Positions 27,374 to 36,581 of a stretch of DNA of 64,000 bases are shown piece after piece; the stretch's first letter is position 1, and each line of letters starts with the position of its first letter. Source of the stretch: Poindextera sp035604135 (GTDB lineage: Bacteria; Pseudomonadota; Alphaproteobacteria; Caulobacterales; Caulobacteraceae); assembly GCA_035604135.1 (NCBI GenBank), contig DATNJB010000060.1, forward strand, positions 124,001-188,000, in the 5' to 3' direction. The position numbers were made by a program, and so were the translations under genes. The notes below the pieces were generated by a model. It was not told the origin of the DNA. It made no database searches and saw nothing but the letters and a program-made list of their open reading frames with translations.

Positions 27374-28054
27374 CTAGTTCACGGCGCTTACCGCGGAGAG
27401 GGGCACTTGCACCTGGCCGATGGCCACCATGGTGTGGCCGCCGACCTCGTCGACGCCGGAGGCCACACCCTGCAGGTTGGTGCTGACCGGAATGCTCGCG
27501 CCCGAGGCATCGGTCGCGGTCACGCTGAGGGTGTAGGCGCCCCCGTTGGTCTGCTGCACGCCGGCCTGGTTCTGGCCGTTCCAGGTGAAAATCTGCGGCC
27601 CGGCGCCGCCCGGCGTGAGCGCGCCGGTCCAGACCAGGTTGTTGCTGGAATCGAAGACGCTCGCCGTCATGCTCGCCGGCGCGCTGGCCGGCTCGAACTC
27701 CCAGCTGGCGCTGCCGTTCTGGAGCGTCGCGGTCGTGTCGCTGGCGGTGACCGTCTTGCCGATCAGGCCCACGCCGGCGGTGAGCCCGGATCCCTGGTTC
27801 TGGTTGACCAGGGACTGCAACAGCTGGTTCGACAGCAACTGCTGCTCGACGCCGGTCATCTGGGTCAGCTGTTGGGTGAACTGGTTGGTGTCGAGCGGCG
27901 ACAGCGGGTCCTGGTTCTTCAGCTGCGTCGTCAGCAGCTGCAGGAAGGTCTGGTAGTTGTCGGCGACCTGGGCCAGCCCGTTGTTCACCGCTGTTGCGGA
28001 TGAGGTGTTGGCCGTCGTTGGCGTCGTGGGGGCCGGTGCTGTCGTGACGGTCAT
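27374..28054 (-). CDS. flgD: Flagellar hook-capping protein FlgD
   Basis: A 226-residue protein. The N-terminal FlgD motif is clear: NYQTFLQLLTTQLKNQDPLS followed by TNQFTQQLTQMTGVEQQL. The C-terminal part has the FlgD Ig-like and Tudor-like domains (FTWNGQNQAGVQQTNGGAY). FlgD forms the cap that guides hook subunit assembly. It lies between fliK and flgE, with a 90-bp gap to flgE and 11 bp to fliK, consistent with one hook operon. Confidence 0.95.
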   Translation of the reverse strand: MTVTTAPAPTTPTTANTSSATAVNNGLAQVADNYQTFLQLLTTQLKNQDPLSPLDTNQFTQQLTQMTGVEQQLLSNQLLQSLVNQNQGSGLTAGVGLIGKTVTASDTTATLQNGSASWEFEPASAPASMTASVFDSSNNLVWTGALTPGGAGPQIFTWNGQNQAGVQQTNGGAYTLSVTATDASGASIPVSTNLQGVASGVDEVGGHTMVAIGQVQVPLSAVSAVN

Positions 28055-28065
28055 GGGCTGCGGTC

Positions 28066-29451
28066 CTAGATTGTGATGTCCAGCCCCGAGACGGGGCGGC
28101 GCGGGAGGCTTTGCGGGGCGAGCGCCGTCGCATCGGCGAGCGCGGAGGATTGGAGGGCCGAAACGGCCGTCGGCGGCGGGCTTTGCGCGTCCTGCCTGGC
28201 AAGGCCCGCGCCCTGTCCGCCGACGTCGAAGCTCAGGCCGCCCTGGCCGACGGTGAAACCTGCCTGCTCGAGCGCCTGTTGCAGCTGACCGACCTGCGCT
28301 TTCGCCTCGGCGGCGGCATGGGCGCTGTCGAAGGAGAACTGGGCGCTCACCTGGCCCTGCGCGTCGATCTGCAGCTTGACGTCGACCCGGCCAAAGCCGG
28401 CCGGCTCGAGCGCGATGTCGAAGTGTGTCGACTTTCCCTCGACCGCCTTCACAACCTGAGTGGCGAGTTGGCTGGCGATCGGCGGAGCCACGGGCGAGAG
28501 GCTCGTGAGGGCCTGCGCGGCCGCGGCGCCGGGCGCCAGCGCCAGCGTCGTCGCGGTGGCGTTGGCGGAGGCGTTCGACGCTGCCGGCTGCGCGCTCTGG
28601 CTCTGCGCGGCGGTCTGGCCGCCCGCATGGCCGCCGGCCTGCTGGCCCTGGTCGTCGGCTGTGTTCGCCGCGGCGTGCAGGGGCTCGATCGGCGGCTCTT
28701 CGTCGGCTGCGCTCGCGGTGGTTTGGGTTCCCGTCGATGCGGAGTCGGTCTTTGCGCCGGTCTTGGTCTGCGGCGCCGTCGGCGCGGCCTTCTGGACCGT
28801 GGCCTGGGCGGGTTGCAGCGTCAGGCCTAGCCGACCCGCGCCGACCGCCAGCGGCGCCAGCGCCGATGATATCGCGGCGGCCGTTCCGTCGCCACCTGCA
28901 TCGTCTGTTGGGGTCGCGACGATCTCGGACTGGGTCCGCCCGGTCAGCGAGAGGGAGGCCAGGGCCACGCTCACTGCGCTCGTGGCAGATGCGCCGCGCG
29001 CCGTCGTGGGTCCGGCGGCGGCGGGCTGGCCGGCCGGCTGCGGGGCTGCGTTCGGCGCCGCGCCGAGGCTCTGCGCCGCCGCGGTCTTCGCCAGCCCGTC
29101 TCCCGCGGGGAGAACGAAGATCGACGCCAACCCACCCTGCCCGCCAGCGCCAGCGTTGGCCGGCGGTGGAAGCGTGAAGGCGCCGGCCGCCTTTGGCAGC
29201 CGCGGAAGGGCGAACGTGGGGACCGCCACGGGCAGCTGAGTGACGTTGACCGCCGGCGCCGCGTTGGTTGTCGCCTGCGCCGTCTGCGGCTGGGCGGGTA
29301 GGCCCAGAAGCGCGGCAAGCGCCTGGGTGAACGCGTCGACCTGGCCCGGCTGGCCAGCCTTGCCGACGTCAAGCAGCGACGCGCCGGGCTCCGATGCGGC
29401 CCCGGATGCGGCGGACGACTGGACGTTGGTGAGGAGCGCGCCAGCGTTCAT
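28066..29451 (-). CDS. fliK: Flagellar hook-length control protein FliK
   Basis: A 461-residue protein, mostly low-complexity Ala/Gln/Pro/Thr sequence as usual for FliK. The conserved C-terminal domain (about 335-420) has HFDIALEPAGFGRVDVKLQIDAQGQVSAQFSFD and the LQQALEQAGF segment. FliK measures hook length and switches export specificity. It is the first gene of the fliK-flgD-flgE operon, about 85 bp downstream of a good sigma54 promoter. Confidence 0.93.
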   Translation of the reverse strand: MNAGALLTNVQSSAASGAASEPGASLLDVGKAGQPGQVDAFTQALAALLGLPAQPQTAQATTNAAPAVNVTQLPVAVPTFALPRLPKAAGAFTLPPPANAGAGGQGGLASIFVLPAGDGLAKTAAAQSLGAAPNAAPQPAGQPAAAGPTTARGASATSAVSVALASLSLTGRTQSEIVATPTDDAGGDGTAAAISSALAPLAVGAGRLGLTLQPAQATVQKAAPTAPQTKTGAKTDSASTGTQTTASAADEEPPIEPLHAAANTADDQGQQAGGHAGGQTAAQSQSAQPAASNASANATATTLALAPGAAAAQALTSLSPVAPPIASQLATQVVKAVEGKSTHFDIALEPAGFGRVDVKLQIDAQGQVSAQFSFDSAHAAAEAKAQVGQLQQALEQAGFTVGQGGLSFDVGGQGAGLARQDAQSPPPTAVSALQSSALADATALAPQSLPRRPVSGLDITI

Positions 29452-29526
29452 GGCTCGATCGGGCTCGGCCTTCCTCGGGTTGATGGGTGGTCGCGCGTCC
29501 TGCGCGGGGTCATTCCGAAGCAGCGA

Positions 29527-29542
29527 AGCAACGGCCGCGCCA
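29527..29542 (-). promoter_or_regulatory. Sigma54 promoter for fliK-flgD-flgE
   Basis: On the minus strand TGGCGC-GGCCG-TTGCT fits the -24/-12 consensus TGGCAC-N5-TTGCW with one mismatch and exact GG-N10-GC spacing. Transcription would begin about 70 bp before the fliK ATG. FlbD is the likely activator. Confidence 0.7.
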
Positions 29543-29668
29543 GGGCCGTATTCATTGAAACAAAAGGACTTTTGATCCGCTTCTCACTGAGGGCGAGCGC
29601 GGCGCGGCGCCTTTTGCCGGGTCGGCGATAGGCAAAGCGCGCCGCGATGCGGCCGTGCGCCGCGCATC

Positions 29669-29683
29669 TGGCGCAGGTCTTGC
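29669..29683 (+). promoter_or_regulatory. Sigma54 promoter for flgK-flgL
   Basis: TGGCGC-AGGTC-TTGC has exact GG-N10-GC spacing and one mismatch to the consensus. It lies 157 bp before the flgK ATG. The 389-bp gap 29452-29840 contains this and the divergent fliK promoter and no gene; FlbD enhancer sites would be expected here but I could not define them. Confidence 0.68.
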
Positions 29684-29840
29684 CAACCTATTTGCGCGGA
29701 CTCGCCGCTCCGACAGGAAAGACTATGAGAGTCAAAGGCTTGCAGAACGGCCCGCGCGGCCGTCGCGCGCGCTCCCGGCAGAGTTTGCCGAGCCGCTCGG
29801 CCGGCCTTGCCGCGCGTGTGGTTAAGACGGCGGTGCGCCC

Positions 29841-31958
29841 ATGTCGCTGAGCTCGATCATCTCCGCCGCCTCCAGCGGCATGTTCTCCGCCCAGACCGGG
29901 ATGGACGCCGTCTCGGACAACGTCGCCAACCTGAACACGCCCGGCTACGTCGAGAAGGTCATCGACCTCAGTTCGCAGACCGTGAGCGGCGTCGGAACAG
30001 GGGTGCAGGCGACAGGCGTCCAGCTCGCGTCGAACCAGTTCCTGCAAAACGCGAGCTTGTCGGCCACCGCCGCCGCGAGCCAGGCAAGCATCATCTCCAG
30101 CATGCTCAGCCAGGCGCAGAGCTACTTCGGCGATCCCGGATCCGCCAGCGGCTACTTCAACCTCTTGAACCAGGTTTCGTCGGACTTCCAGGCCGCGGCC
30201 AACGACCCGGCTTCCAGCCTCTCCGGCATCCAGGTCGTCAATGACATCAACCAGTTCCTCGGTCAGTCGAGCAACATCCAGGGCTCGCTGACGCAGCTGG
30301 GCGGACAGGCCGATACGCAGATCGGCAGCGACGTCGCCCAGGCCAACCAGCTGCTGGGCGAGATCGCTTCGCTGAACGGCGACATCGCCAACGCCACGGC
30401 GTCGGGCACGAACCCAACCAACCCGCAAGAGGCGCAGAACGAGCTGATCAACCAGCTCAGCAGCCTGATGGATATCAAGACGCAGCCGAACGCGAACGGC
30501 GGGGTCACCCTTACCACCACGGCCGGCACGCTTCTGGTGGGTCAAGGCGGAGCGGCGACGCTCGGTTACACCCCTTCGACGACCGCGGCCGGTCAGCTCA
30601 CCATTTCGCCGGCCGGGGGCGGCCAGCCCACGGCTTTGCAACTGGCGTCGGGGGAAATCGCCGGCCTCGTCACACTGCGCAACGTCCAGTTGCCGGCGGT
30701 GCAGGCGCAGGTCAGCCAATACGTCACCCAGGCCGTGAGCGCGCTCAACCAGGCGCACAACGCCGCCTCGGCCGTGCCGCCGCCGGCGTCGCTTACTGGG
30801 CAGAACATCGGCACGGACCTCGCAACGGCGATCGGCGGGTTCAGCGGCGCGACCAACATCGCTATCGTCAATGCCGCCGGGCAGCTGCAGGAAAAGGTCG
30901 CGATCGACTTCACGGCCGGCACATTGAGCGTGAACGGCGGCGCGCCGTCGGCCTTCACGCCGGCGACCTTCCTGACCTCGCTGAACACCGCGCTGGGCGC
31001 GTTCGGGTCGGCGACCTTCGCCAACGGGGTGCTGAGCTTCCAGGCGACCGGCGCCGGCAACGGCGTGGCCATCGCCGACGATCCGGCGACGCCGTCTGAT
31101 GCACGCAATGGCGAGGGCTTCAGCCAGTACTTCGGTCTGAACAATCTCGTCAGCTCGGGCTCGATCACCAACTTCCAGACCGGGCTGACCGGCGCCGATC
31201 CCAGCAACTTCCCGTCCGGACAGGCGCTGACTCTCCGCGTCTCGAACGGCCAGGGCGGTGAGATCACCGATGTCACGATGACGACGCCGGGCGGCAGCGT
31301 GACGAACCTCATCAACGCGTTGAACTCATCGACCTCGGGCGTCGGGCTCTATGGCCAGTTCAGCCTGTCGGCCGCGGGCGAGCTGAGCTTCGCGCCATCG
31401 ACACCAGGCGGCGCCAGCATCTCGGTCGTCCAGGACAACACGCAGAGCTCGGCCGGCGGCGAGTCCGTGACCCAGCTTTTCGGCATCGGCGCTGGGCAGC
31501 GGGCGCAAGCCGCAGATAGCTTCAGCATCAGGCAGGACATCGCCGCGAACCCGAGCAAGGTCGCATTCGCGACTCTGGACCTCAGCGCCGCAGCGGGCCA
31601 GCCGGTGCTCGCCGCCGGAGATGGTTCCGGCGCCTTGCTCGAGGCCCAGGCCAACAACACGGTCATGCACTTCGACGCCGCGGGCGGGCTGGCCGCCATG
31701 GCGACGACGGTGAACAACTACGGCTCTCAGCTGGCCGGCGCGCTGGGCGACCAGGCCGCCAACGCCAGCCAGGCTTCAACCAACGCCCAGGCGGTGCAGA
31801 CCGAGGCCAACACACGCCTGCAGTCCATCACCGGCGTGAACCTCGACCAGGAACTGGTGAACCTGACCACCTACCAGCAGGCGTACAACGCCTCGGCCAG
31901 GCTGGTGACGGCCAGCAATGACATTTTCACGACGATTCTGAACATGGTTGGACCCTAG
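29841..31958 (+). CDS. flgK: Flagellar hook-filament junction protein FlgK
   Basis: A 705-residue protein. The N-terminus (ISAASSGMFSAQTGMDAVSDNVANLNTPGY) and C-terminus (LDQELVNLTTYQQAYNASARLVTASNDIFTTIL) are the paired D0 helices of FlgK, with a long variable centre rich in Gly, Ala and Thr. FlgK forms the first junction ring between hook and filament. It starts a two-gene operon with flgL and is divergent from fliK. Confidence 0.97.
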   Translation: MSLSSIISAASSGMFSAQTGMDAVSDNVANLNTPGYVEKVIDLSSQTVSGVGTGVQATGVQLASNQFLQNASLSATAAASQASIISSMLSQAQSYFGDPGSASGYFNLLNQVSSDFQAAANDPASSLSGIQVVNDINQFLGQSSNIQGSLTQLGGQADTQIGSDVAQANQLLGEIASLNGDIANATASGTNPTNPQEAQNELINQLSSLMDIKTQPNANGGVTLTTTAGTLLVGQGGAATLGYTPSTTAAGQLTISPAGGGQPTALQLASGEIAGLVTLRNVQLPAVQAQVSQYVTQAVSALNQAHNAASAVPPPASLTGQNIGTDLATAIGGFSGATNIAIVNAAGQLQEKVAIDFTAGTLSVNGGAPSAFTPATFLTSLNTALGAFGSATFANGVLSFQATGAGNGVAIADDPATPSDARNGEGFSQYFGLNNLVSSGSITNFQTGLTGADPSNFPSGQALTLRVSNGQGGEITDVTMTTPGGSVTNLINALNSSTSGVGLYGQFSLSAAGELSFAPSTPGGASISVVQDNTQSSAGGESVTQLFGIGAGQRAQAADSFSIRQDIAANPSKVAFATLDLSAAAGQPVLAAGDGSGALLEAQANNTVMHFDAAGGLAAMATTVNNYGSQLAGALGDQAANASQASTNAQAVQTEANTRLQSITGVNLDQELVNLTTYQQAYNASARLVTASNDIFTTILNMVGP

Positions 31959-31960
31959 CC

Positions 31961-32899
31961 ATGGACCGTATCTCCACCGCCGACACCTATGCGCAAGTGA
32001 TCGCCAACATGATGGCGGCGCAACAGCAACTCACCACCGATTCGAACCAGCTCTCGAGCGGCAACGTCGCCAGCGACCTGCAGGGCTACGCGTCGCACGC
32101 CGACACGCTCACGGCGATGCAGACCGTGCAGAGCCAGGTGGGCGGCTTCCTTGCCAGCGACACCGTGCTCGCCGACAAGCTCACCACCCAGAACACGGGC
32201 CTGACGCAGGTCGCCAGCGCCTCCCAGTCCGCCACGATCGCCATCCAGCAGGCGCTGGCCGCCGGCGTCGGCGATTCCCTGATGCCGCAACTGGAGAACG
32301 TGTTCCAGAGCGCCGTCGAGGGTCTCAACACCACCTACAACGGCGAATACGTCTTCGCCGGCGGCCAGGTGACTACCCCTCCGGTCAACGTCAATTCGCT
32401 GACCGCGCTCGGCGCCGCGCCGTCCATCGCCAGCATCTTCCAGAACGACCAGCACGTCGCGACCAGCCAGATCAACCAGAACACCACCGTGCAGACCGGC
32501 TTCCTCGCTGGCCAGCTCGGGACCAATCTGATGGGCGTCCTGCAGGCGATCCAGAACTTCTCGACCGGCCCGAACGGGCCGTTCACCGGCCAGCTCACGG
32601 CGGCGCAGGCCGCCTTCCTGCAGGGCCAGATCGCCAGCCTGAACGGCGCGACGAGCGCGCTCAACACCTCGGCCGCGCAGAACGGCCTCTTGCAGAGCCA
32701 GGTGGCCAACGCGCAGACCGACCTCACCAACCAGCAGACCACGCTGGGCACGATGATCGGCGGCATCACTAACGCCAACGTGGCGCAGGTGTCCGCCAAC
32801 CTGCAACAGGCTCAGCTGGCGATGCAGGCCAGCGCGCAGGTCTTCCTGTCGCTGAAAGACAGCTCGCTCCTAAGCGTGCTCACCGCCGCCGGGCAGTGA
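31961..32899 (+). CDS. flgL: Flagellar hook-filament junction protein FlgL
   Basis: A 312-residue flagellin-like protein. The N-terminal region (MAAQQQLTTDSNQLSSGNVASDLQG) and the C-terminal helix (NVAQVSANLQQAQLAMQASAQVFLSLKDSSLLSVL) match the flagellin D0/D1 halves, and the length fits FlgL rather than filament flagellin. It makes the second junction ring, on which the filament grows. Only 2 bp separate it from flgK. Confidence 0.94.
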   Translation: MDRISTADTYAQVIANMMAAQQQLTTDSNQLSSGNVASDLQGYASHADTLTAMQTVQSQVGGFLASDTVLADKLTTQNTGLTQVASASQSATIAIQQALAAGVGDSLMPQLENVFQSAVEGLNTTYNGEYVFAGGQVTTPPVNVNSLTALGAAPSIASIFQNDQHVATSQINQNTTVQTGFLAGQLGTNLMGVLQAIQNFSTGPNGPFTGQLTAAQAAFLQGQIASLNGATSALNTSAAQNGLLQSQVANAQTDLTNQQTTLGTMIGGITNANVAQVSANLQQAQLAMQASAQVFLSLKDSSLLSVLTAAGQ

Positions 32900-32905
32900 C
32901 TTGGC

Positions 32906-33706
32906 TTACGACAGCAGGTCCTGAACCGCGCGCTTGGCCATTACGCGCACGAGCTGCGCGCGGAACGCCGCGGAGGCGGCCAGATCGCTGTTGAACTGGC
33001 TCGAGTCGATCGCCACGCCGCCCAAGGCGGCCGGGTCGAGGCGCGCGGCCAGCGCCTGCTCGATCGACACCGGACGGAAGGCGCATGGCCCCGCGCCGGT
33101 CACGCCGACGCGCACCCTGCCACTGCCGAAGTCGGCGACGAACACGCCAACGATCGCGAACCGCGAGGCGGGGTGCGGGAACTTGCGATAGGCCGCGCGC
33201 GCCGGAATGGGGAAGGCGACCTCGCGGATCAGCTCGCCCTCGTCCAGCGCGGTCTCGAACAGGCCCTTGAAATAGTCGTCGGCCGCGATCTCGCGCCGGT
33301 CGGTGCGGATGGTCGCGCCAAGGCCGATGACCGCGGCGGGATAGTCGGCCGCGGGGTCGCTGTTGGCCAGCGAGCCGCCGAGCGTGCCGCGATTGCGCAC
33401 CTGCCGGTCGCCGATCTGCCCGGCCAGCGCCGCGAGCGCAGGGATGGCGCCCTCAACCACCGAGGACTGCGCAACAGCTGCGTGTCGTGTCATGGCGCCG
33501 ATGACCAGCGCGCCGCTCTCGAGGCGGCAACCGACAAGCTCGTTCAGGCCGGCGAGGTCTACCAGCGCGTCGGGTTGGGCCAGCCCCTGCTTCATCGTCG
33601 GGATCAGGGTCATCCCGCCGGCGAGATAGGCGGACCCGCCGCCGCCCCGGCGCAGCGAAACGGCGTCGGCGAGGTTGCCCGGGCGGTGATAGGCGCAGTC
33701 TTGCAT
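32906..33706 (-). CDS. FAD-binding medium subunit of a CoxM/xanthine dehydrogenase-family enzyme
   Basis: A 266-residue flavoprotein subunit. FAD-binding motifs are AYLAGGMTLIP near the N-terminus and the TLGGSLANSDPAADYPAA segment (about 100-120). The C-terminal domain starts near residue 165. It passes electrons from the 2Fe-2S subunit to an acceptor. The ATG at 33706 is preceded by GGGAGGA; a longer frame upstream overlaps the large subunit gene and is not protein-like. Last gene of the S-L-M operon. Confidence 0.92.
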   Translation of the reverse strand: MQDCAYHRPGNLADAVSLRRGGGGSAYLAGGMTLIPTMKQGLAQPDALVDLAGLNELVGCRLESGALVIGAMTRHAAVAQSSVVEGAIPALAALAGQIGDRQVRNRGTLGGSLANSDPAADYPAAVIGLGATIRTDRREIAADDYFKGLFETALDEGELIREVAFPIPARAAYRKFPHPASRFAIVGVFVADFGSGRVRVGVTGAGPCAFRPVSIEQALAARLDPAALGGVAIDSSQFNSDLAASAAFRAQLVRVMAKRAVQDLLS

Positions 33707-33720
33707 CGTCGCGTCCTCCC

Positions 33721-36054
33721 TTAGACGCCTTGCAACGCGCGCCAGACCCGCTCGGGCGTCGCCGGCATGGCGACGTCCTCGCGCCCCAACGCATCGGTCA
33801 CCGCGTTCATGACCGCGGCCGGGGCGCCGATCGCGCCGGCCTCGCCGCAACCCTTCGCGCCGAGCGGATTGTGCGTGCAAGGGGTGACGGTGGTCTCGAC
33901 CTTAAAGCTCGGCAGGTCGTCGGCCCTGGGCATCGCATAGTCCATGTACGACCCGGTCAGCAGCTGACCGTCGTCGTCGTAGATCCCATGCTCCAGCAGG
34001 GCCTGCCCGATGCCTTGGGCCACGCCGCCATGCACCTGGCCCTCGACGATCATCGGATTGATGATCTCGCCGAAGTCGTCGACGGCGGTGAAGGCCACGA
34101 CCTCAACGACCCCGGTCTCGGGGTCGATCTCGACCTCGGCGATGTGGGTCCCGGCCGGATAGGTCCAATTCACCGGGTCGTAGAAGGACTTCTCCGACAG
34201 CCCCGGCTCCAGCCCCTCGGGGTAGTTGGCTGGCACGTAGGCCGCGAACGCCACCTCGCCGAAGGTCATCTTCTTGTTTGTCCCGCGCGCGGTGAACACG
34301 CCCTCGTCGAACTCGACCTCGTCTGGCGTCGTCTCCATCATGTGGGCGGAGATCAGCTTGCCCTTGGCGATGATCTTCTCGGCCGAGCGGACCAGCGCCG
34401 AGCCGCCAACGGCTAGCGAGCGAGAGCCGTAGGTGCCAAGGCCGTACTCCATCCGCCCGGTGTCGCCATGGACGACTTCGACCTGATCCATCGGGATGCC
34501 GAGCTTGCTTGCGACCACCTGCGCGAAGGTCGTTTCGTGGCCTTGGCCGTGGCTGTGGGAGCCGGTAAAGGCGGTGACCGAGCCGGTCGGGTTCACGCGG
34601 ATCTCACCGCTCTCGAACAGGCCGACCCCGCCGCCGAGCGAGATGGCGATCTTGGACGGCGCGAGCCCGCAGGCCTCGATGTAGCAAGCGTAGCCCAGGC
34701 CCCGCTTCATGCCGCGCGCTTCGGCCGCCACACGCCGCGCCGGGAAGCCCGCGACGTCGGCGAGTTTGAGCGCTCTCGCCAGGCTCTGCTCGTAGTCGCC
34801 GATGTCGTAGACCAGCGCGACCGGCGTCTCGTAGGGGAATTCGCGGATGACGTTCCGCCTGCGGATCTCGACCGGGTCGATCTTCATCTCCCGCGCCGCC
34901 GCCTCGACGATCCGTTCAACGACGTAGGTGGCCTCAGGGCGTCCGGCGCCGCGATAGGCGTCGACCGGGGCGGTGTTGGTGTAGACGCCGTCGACTTCCG
35001 CATAGATGGCGGGCGTCTTGTACTGGCCGGCCAGGAGGGTTGCGTAGAGGTAGGTCGGCACCGCCGAGCCGAATGTCGAGAGGTAGGCGCCGAGGTTCGC
35101 CCGGGTCTTCACCCGCAAGCCAAGGAACGTTCCGTTCGCGTCCATGCCCAGTTCGGCTGTGGTCAGGTGGTCGCGCCCGTGCGCGTCGGACAGGAAGGCC
35201 TCCGAACGGTCGGCCGTCCATTTGATGGGTCGGTTCAGCGCGCGCGCCGCCCAGGCAACCGCGGTCTCTTCCGGATAGACGAAGATCTTCGAGCCGAACC
35301 CGCCGCCGACGTCCGGCGAGATCACGCGCAGCTTGTGCTCGGGCGCGAGGTTCAGGAACGCGGTCAGGATCAGCCGCTCCACGTGCGGATTCTGCGACGT
35401 CGTGGTCAGCGTGATCTCGTCGGCTGCGGCATCGTAGACGGCGACGCAGGCGCGCGGCTCGATCGCGTTGGGAATCAAGCGGTTGTTGGCGAAGGTGAGC
35501 GTGGTGATGTGGCTCGCCGCCTTGAGCGCGGCGTCCGTCTTCGCCTGGTCGCCGATCGACCAATGGAACGACAGGTTCTTCTCGATGCCGTCGTGGATCT
35601 GAACGCCTTCCATGGCGGTGGCGAGCGCGGCCTGCGCCGGCAATTCCTCCAGGTCTGCCTCCAGCGCCTCGGCGCCGGCCTTGGCCGCCGCAGCCGTGGC
35701 GGCGATCACCACCGCGTACGGCTCTCCGACGAAGTTGACCTGCTCGATGGCCAGCGGCGGTCGCGGGGCGACCTTCATGTCGCTTCCATCGGTCGACTTC
35801 ACCAGCCAGCCGCACGGCAGGGTCCCAATGCCTCCGGCGGCCAGGTCGGCGCCGGTGAACACCTCGATCACGCCGGCGAGGGCCTTGGCCGATGCTTTGT
35901 CGATTCCACGGATCTTCGCCCGCGCGTAGGGCGAGCGCGCGAAGACGGCGTAGGTCTGTCCGGCGACGGCAATGTCGTCGGTGTAGCGCCCGCGCCCGGT
36001 GATGAAGCGGATGTCCTCGCGGCGGCGGATGGGCTGGCCGATGATGGCGTTCAT
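33721..36054 (-). CDS. Molybdopterin-binding large subunit (CoxL-like, form II type)
   Basis: A 777-residue molybdenum hydroxylase catalytic subunit. The N-terminus is IGQPIRRREDIRFITGRGRYTDD; cofactor-binding stretches include GGGFGSKIFVYPEE, GSHSHGQGHETTFAQV and LGAKGCGEAGAIGAPAAV with the catalytic Glu. The active-site loop reads AYRGAGR, not the AYRCSFR of true form I CO dehydrogenase, so CO oxidation should not be assumed. Aldehydes, purines or other N-heterocycles are possible substrates. ATG at 36054 is preceded by GGAGGAG. Order S-L-M rather than M-S-L as in the classic cox cluster. Confidence 0.93.
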   Translation of the reverse strand: MNAIIGQPIRRREDIRFITGRGRYTDDIAVAGQTYAVFARSPYARAKIRGIDKASAKALAGVIEVFTGADLAAGGIGTLPCGWLVKSTDGSDMKVAPRPPLAIEQVNFVGEPYAVVIAATAAAAKAGAEALEADLEELPAQAALATAMEGVQIHDGIEKNLSFHWSIGDQAKTDAALKAASHITTLTFANNRLIPNAIEPRACVAVYDAAADEITLTTTSQNPHVERLILTAFLNLAPEHKLRVISPDVGGGFGSKIFVYPEETAVAWAARALNRPIKWTADRSEAFLSDAHGRDHLTTAELGMDANGTFLGLRVKTRANLGAYLSTFGSAVPTYLYATLLAGQYKTPAIYAEVDGVYTNTAPVDAYRGAGRPEATYVVERIVEAAAREMKIDPVEIRRRNVIREFPYETPVALVYDIGDYEQSLARALKLADVAGFPARRVAAEARGMKRGLGYACYIEACGLAPSKIAISLGGGVGLFESGEIRVNPTGSVTAFTGSHSHGQGHETTFAQVVASKLGIPMDQVEVVHGDTGRMEYGLGTYGSRSLAVGGSALVRSAEKIIAKGKLISAHMMETTPDEVEFDEGVFTARGTNKKMTFGEVAFAAYVPANYPEGLEPGLSEKSFYDPVNWTYPAGTHIAEVEIDPETGVVEVVAFTAVDDFGEIINPMIVEGQVHGGVAQGIGQALLEHGIYDDDGQLLTGSYMDYAMPRADDLPSFKVETTVTPCTHNPLGAKGCGEAGAIGAPAAVMNAVTDALGREDVAMPATPERVWRALQGV

Positions 36055-36071
36055 GGCGTCTTGCTCCTCCG

Positions 36072-36533
36072 TCAGGCGTTCGCGCCGGCGGCCAGAAGCA
36101 CCGCCTTGACGATGTTGTGGTAGCCCGTGCAGCGGCAGAAGTTCCCGTCGAGGCCTGCGCGTACCTTGGCCTCGTCCAGCCGCTCGCCGCTTTCGATGAG
36201 GTCGAGCGCGCTCATGATCATGCCCGGCGTGCAGAAGCCGCATTGCAGCCCATGCGTCTCCTGGAACGCCGCCTGCAGCGGGTGCAGGGCGCCGGGCGCG
36301 CCCAAGCCCTCGATCGTGGTCACCTCCGAGCCGTCGGCCTGGGCGGCGAGCACCGTGCAGGCCTTCACCGCCCGCCCGTTCATCCGGACCGTACAGGCGC
36401 CGCACTGGCTTGTGTCGCAGCCCACATGCACGCCGGTCAGGCGCAGCGTCTGGCGCAGCACGTCGACCAGGAGAGCGTTCGGCGCCGCCTCGATCTCACA
36501 GGCCTCGCCGTTGACCACCATCGACACATTCAT
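36072..36533 (-). CDS. 2Fe-2S small subunit (CoxS-like)
   Basis: A 153-residue iron-sulfur subunit. The plant-ferredoxin-type cluster is bound by Cys residues in VGCDTSQCGACTVRMNG and a fourth Cys in VKAC. The proximal cluster is in CGFCTPGMIMSALDL and GNFCRCTGYHNIVKAV. It transfers electrons from the molybdenum site to the FAD subunit. First gene of the operon, ATG at 36533 with GGGAGGA upstream. That ribosome-binding region is nearly identical to the one before the FAD subunit gene. Confidence 0.95.
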   Translation of the reverse strand: MNVSMVVNGEACEIEAAPNALLVDVLRQTLRLTGVHVGCDTSQCGACTVRMNGRAVKACTVLAAQADGSEVTTIEGLGAPGALHPLQAAFQETHGLQCGFCTPGMIMSALDLIESGERLDEAKVRAGLDGNFCRCTGYHNIVKAVLLAAGANA

Positions 36534-36581
36534 CGTCCGCGTCCTCCCTTCGAACGCTTGTTGTTCTTCCCGCCGGCGACC

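Noticed and set aside
29647..29850. A 67-codon frame in the fliK-flgK gap
   Set aside because: It begins upstream of and overlaps the flgK sigma54 promoter and the flgK start; Arg-rich, no ribosome binding site.
33721..36054. Calling the large subunit a true CO dehydrogenase
   Set aside because: The active-site loop is AYRGAGR rather than AYRCSFR, so CO oxidation is not supported.
34468..36123. A 551-codon plus-strand frame antisense to the large molybdenum subunit
   Set aside because: Shadow of a strongly supported gene with intact cofactor motifs.
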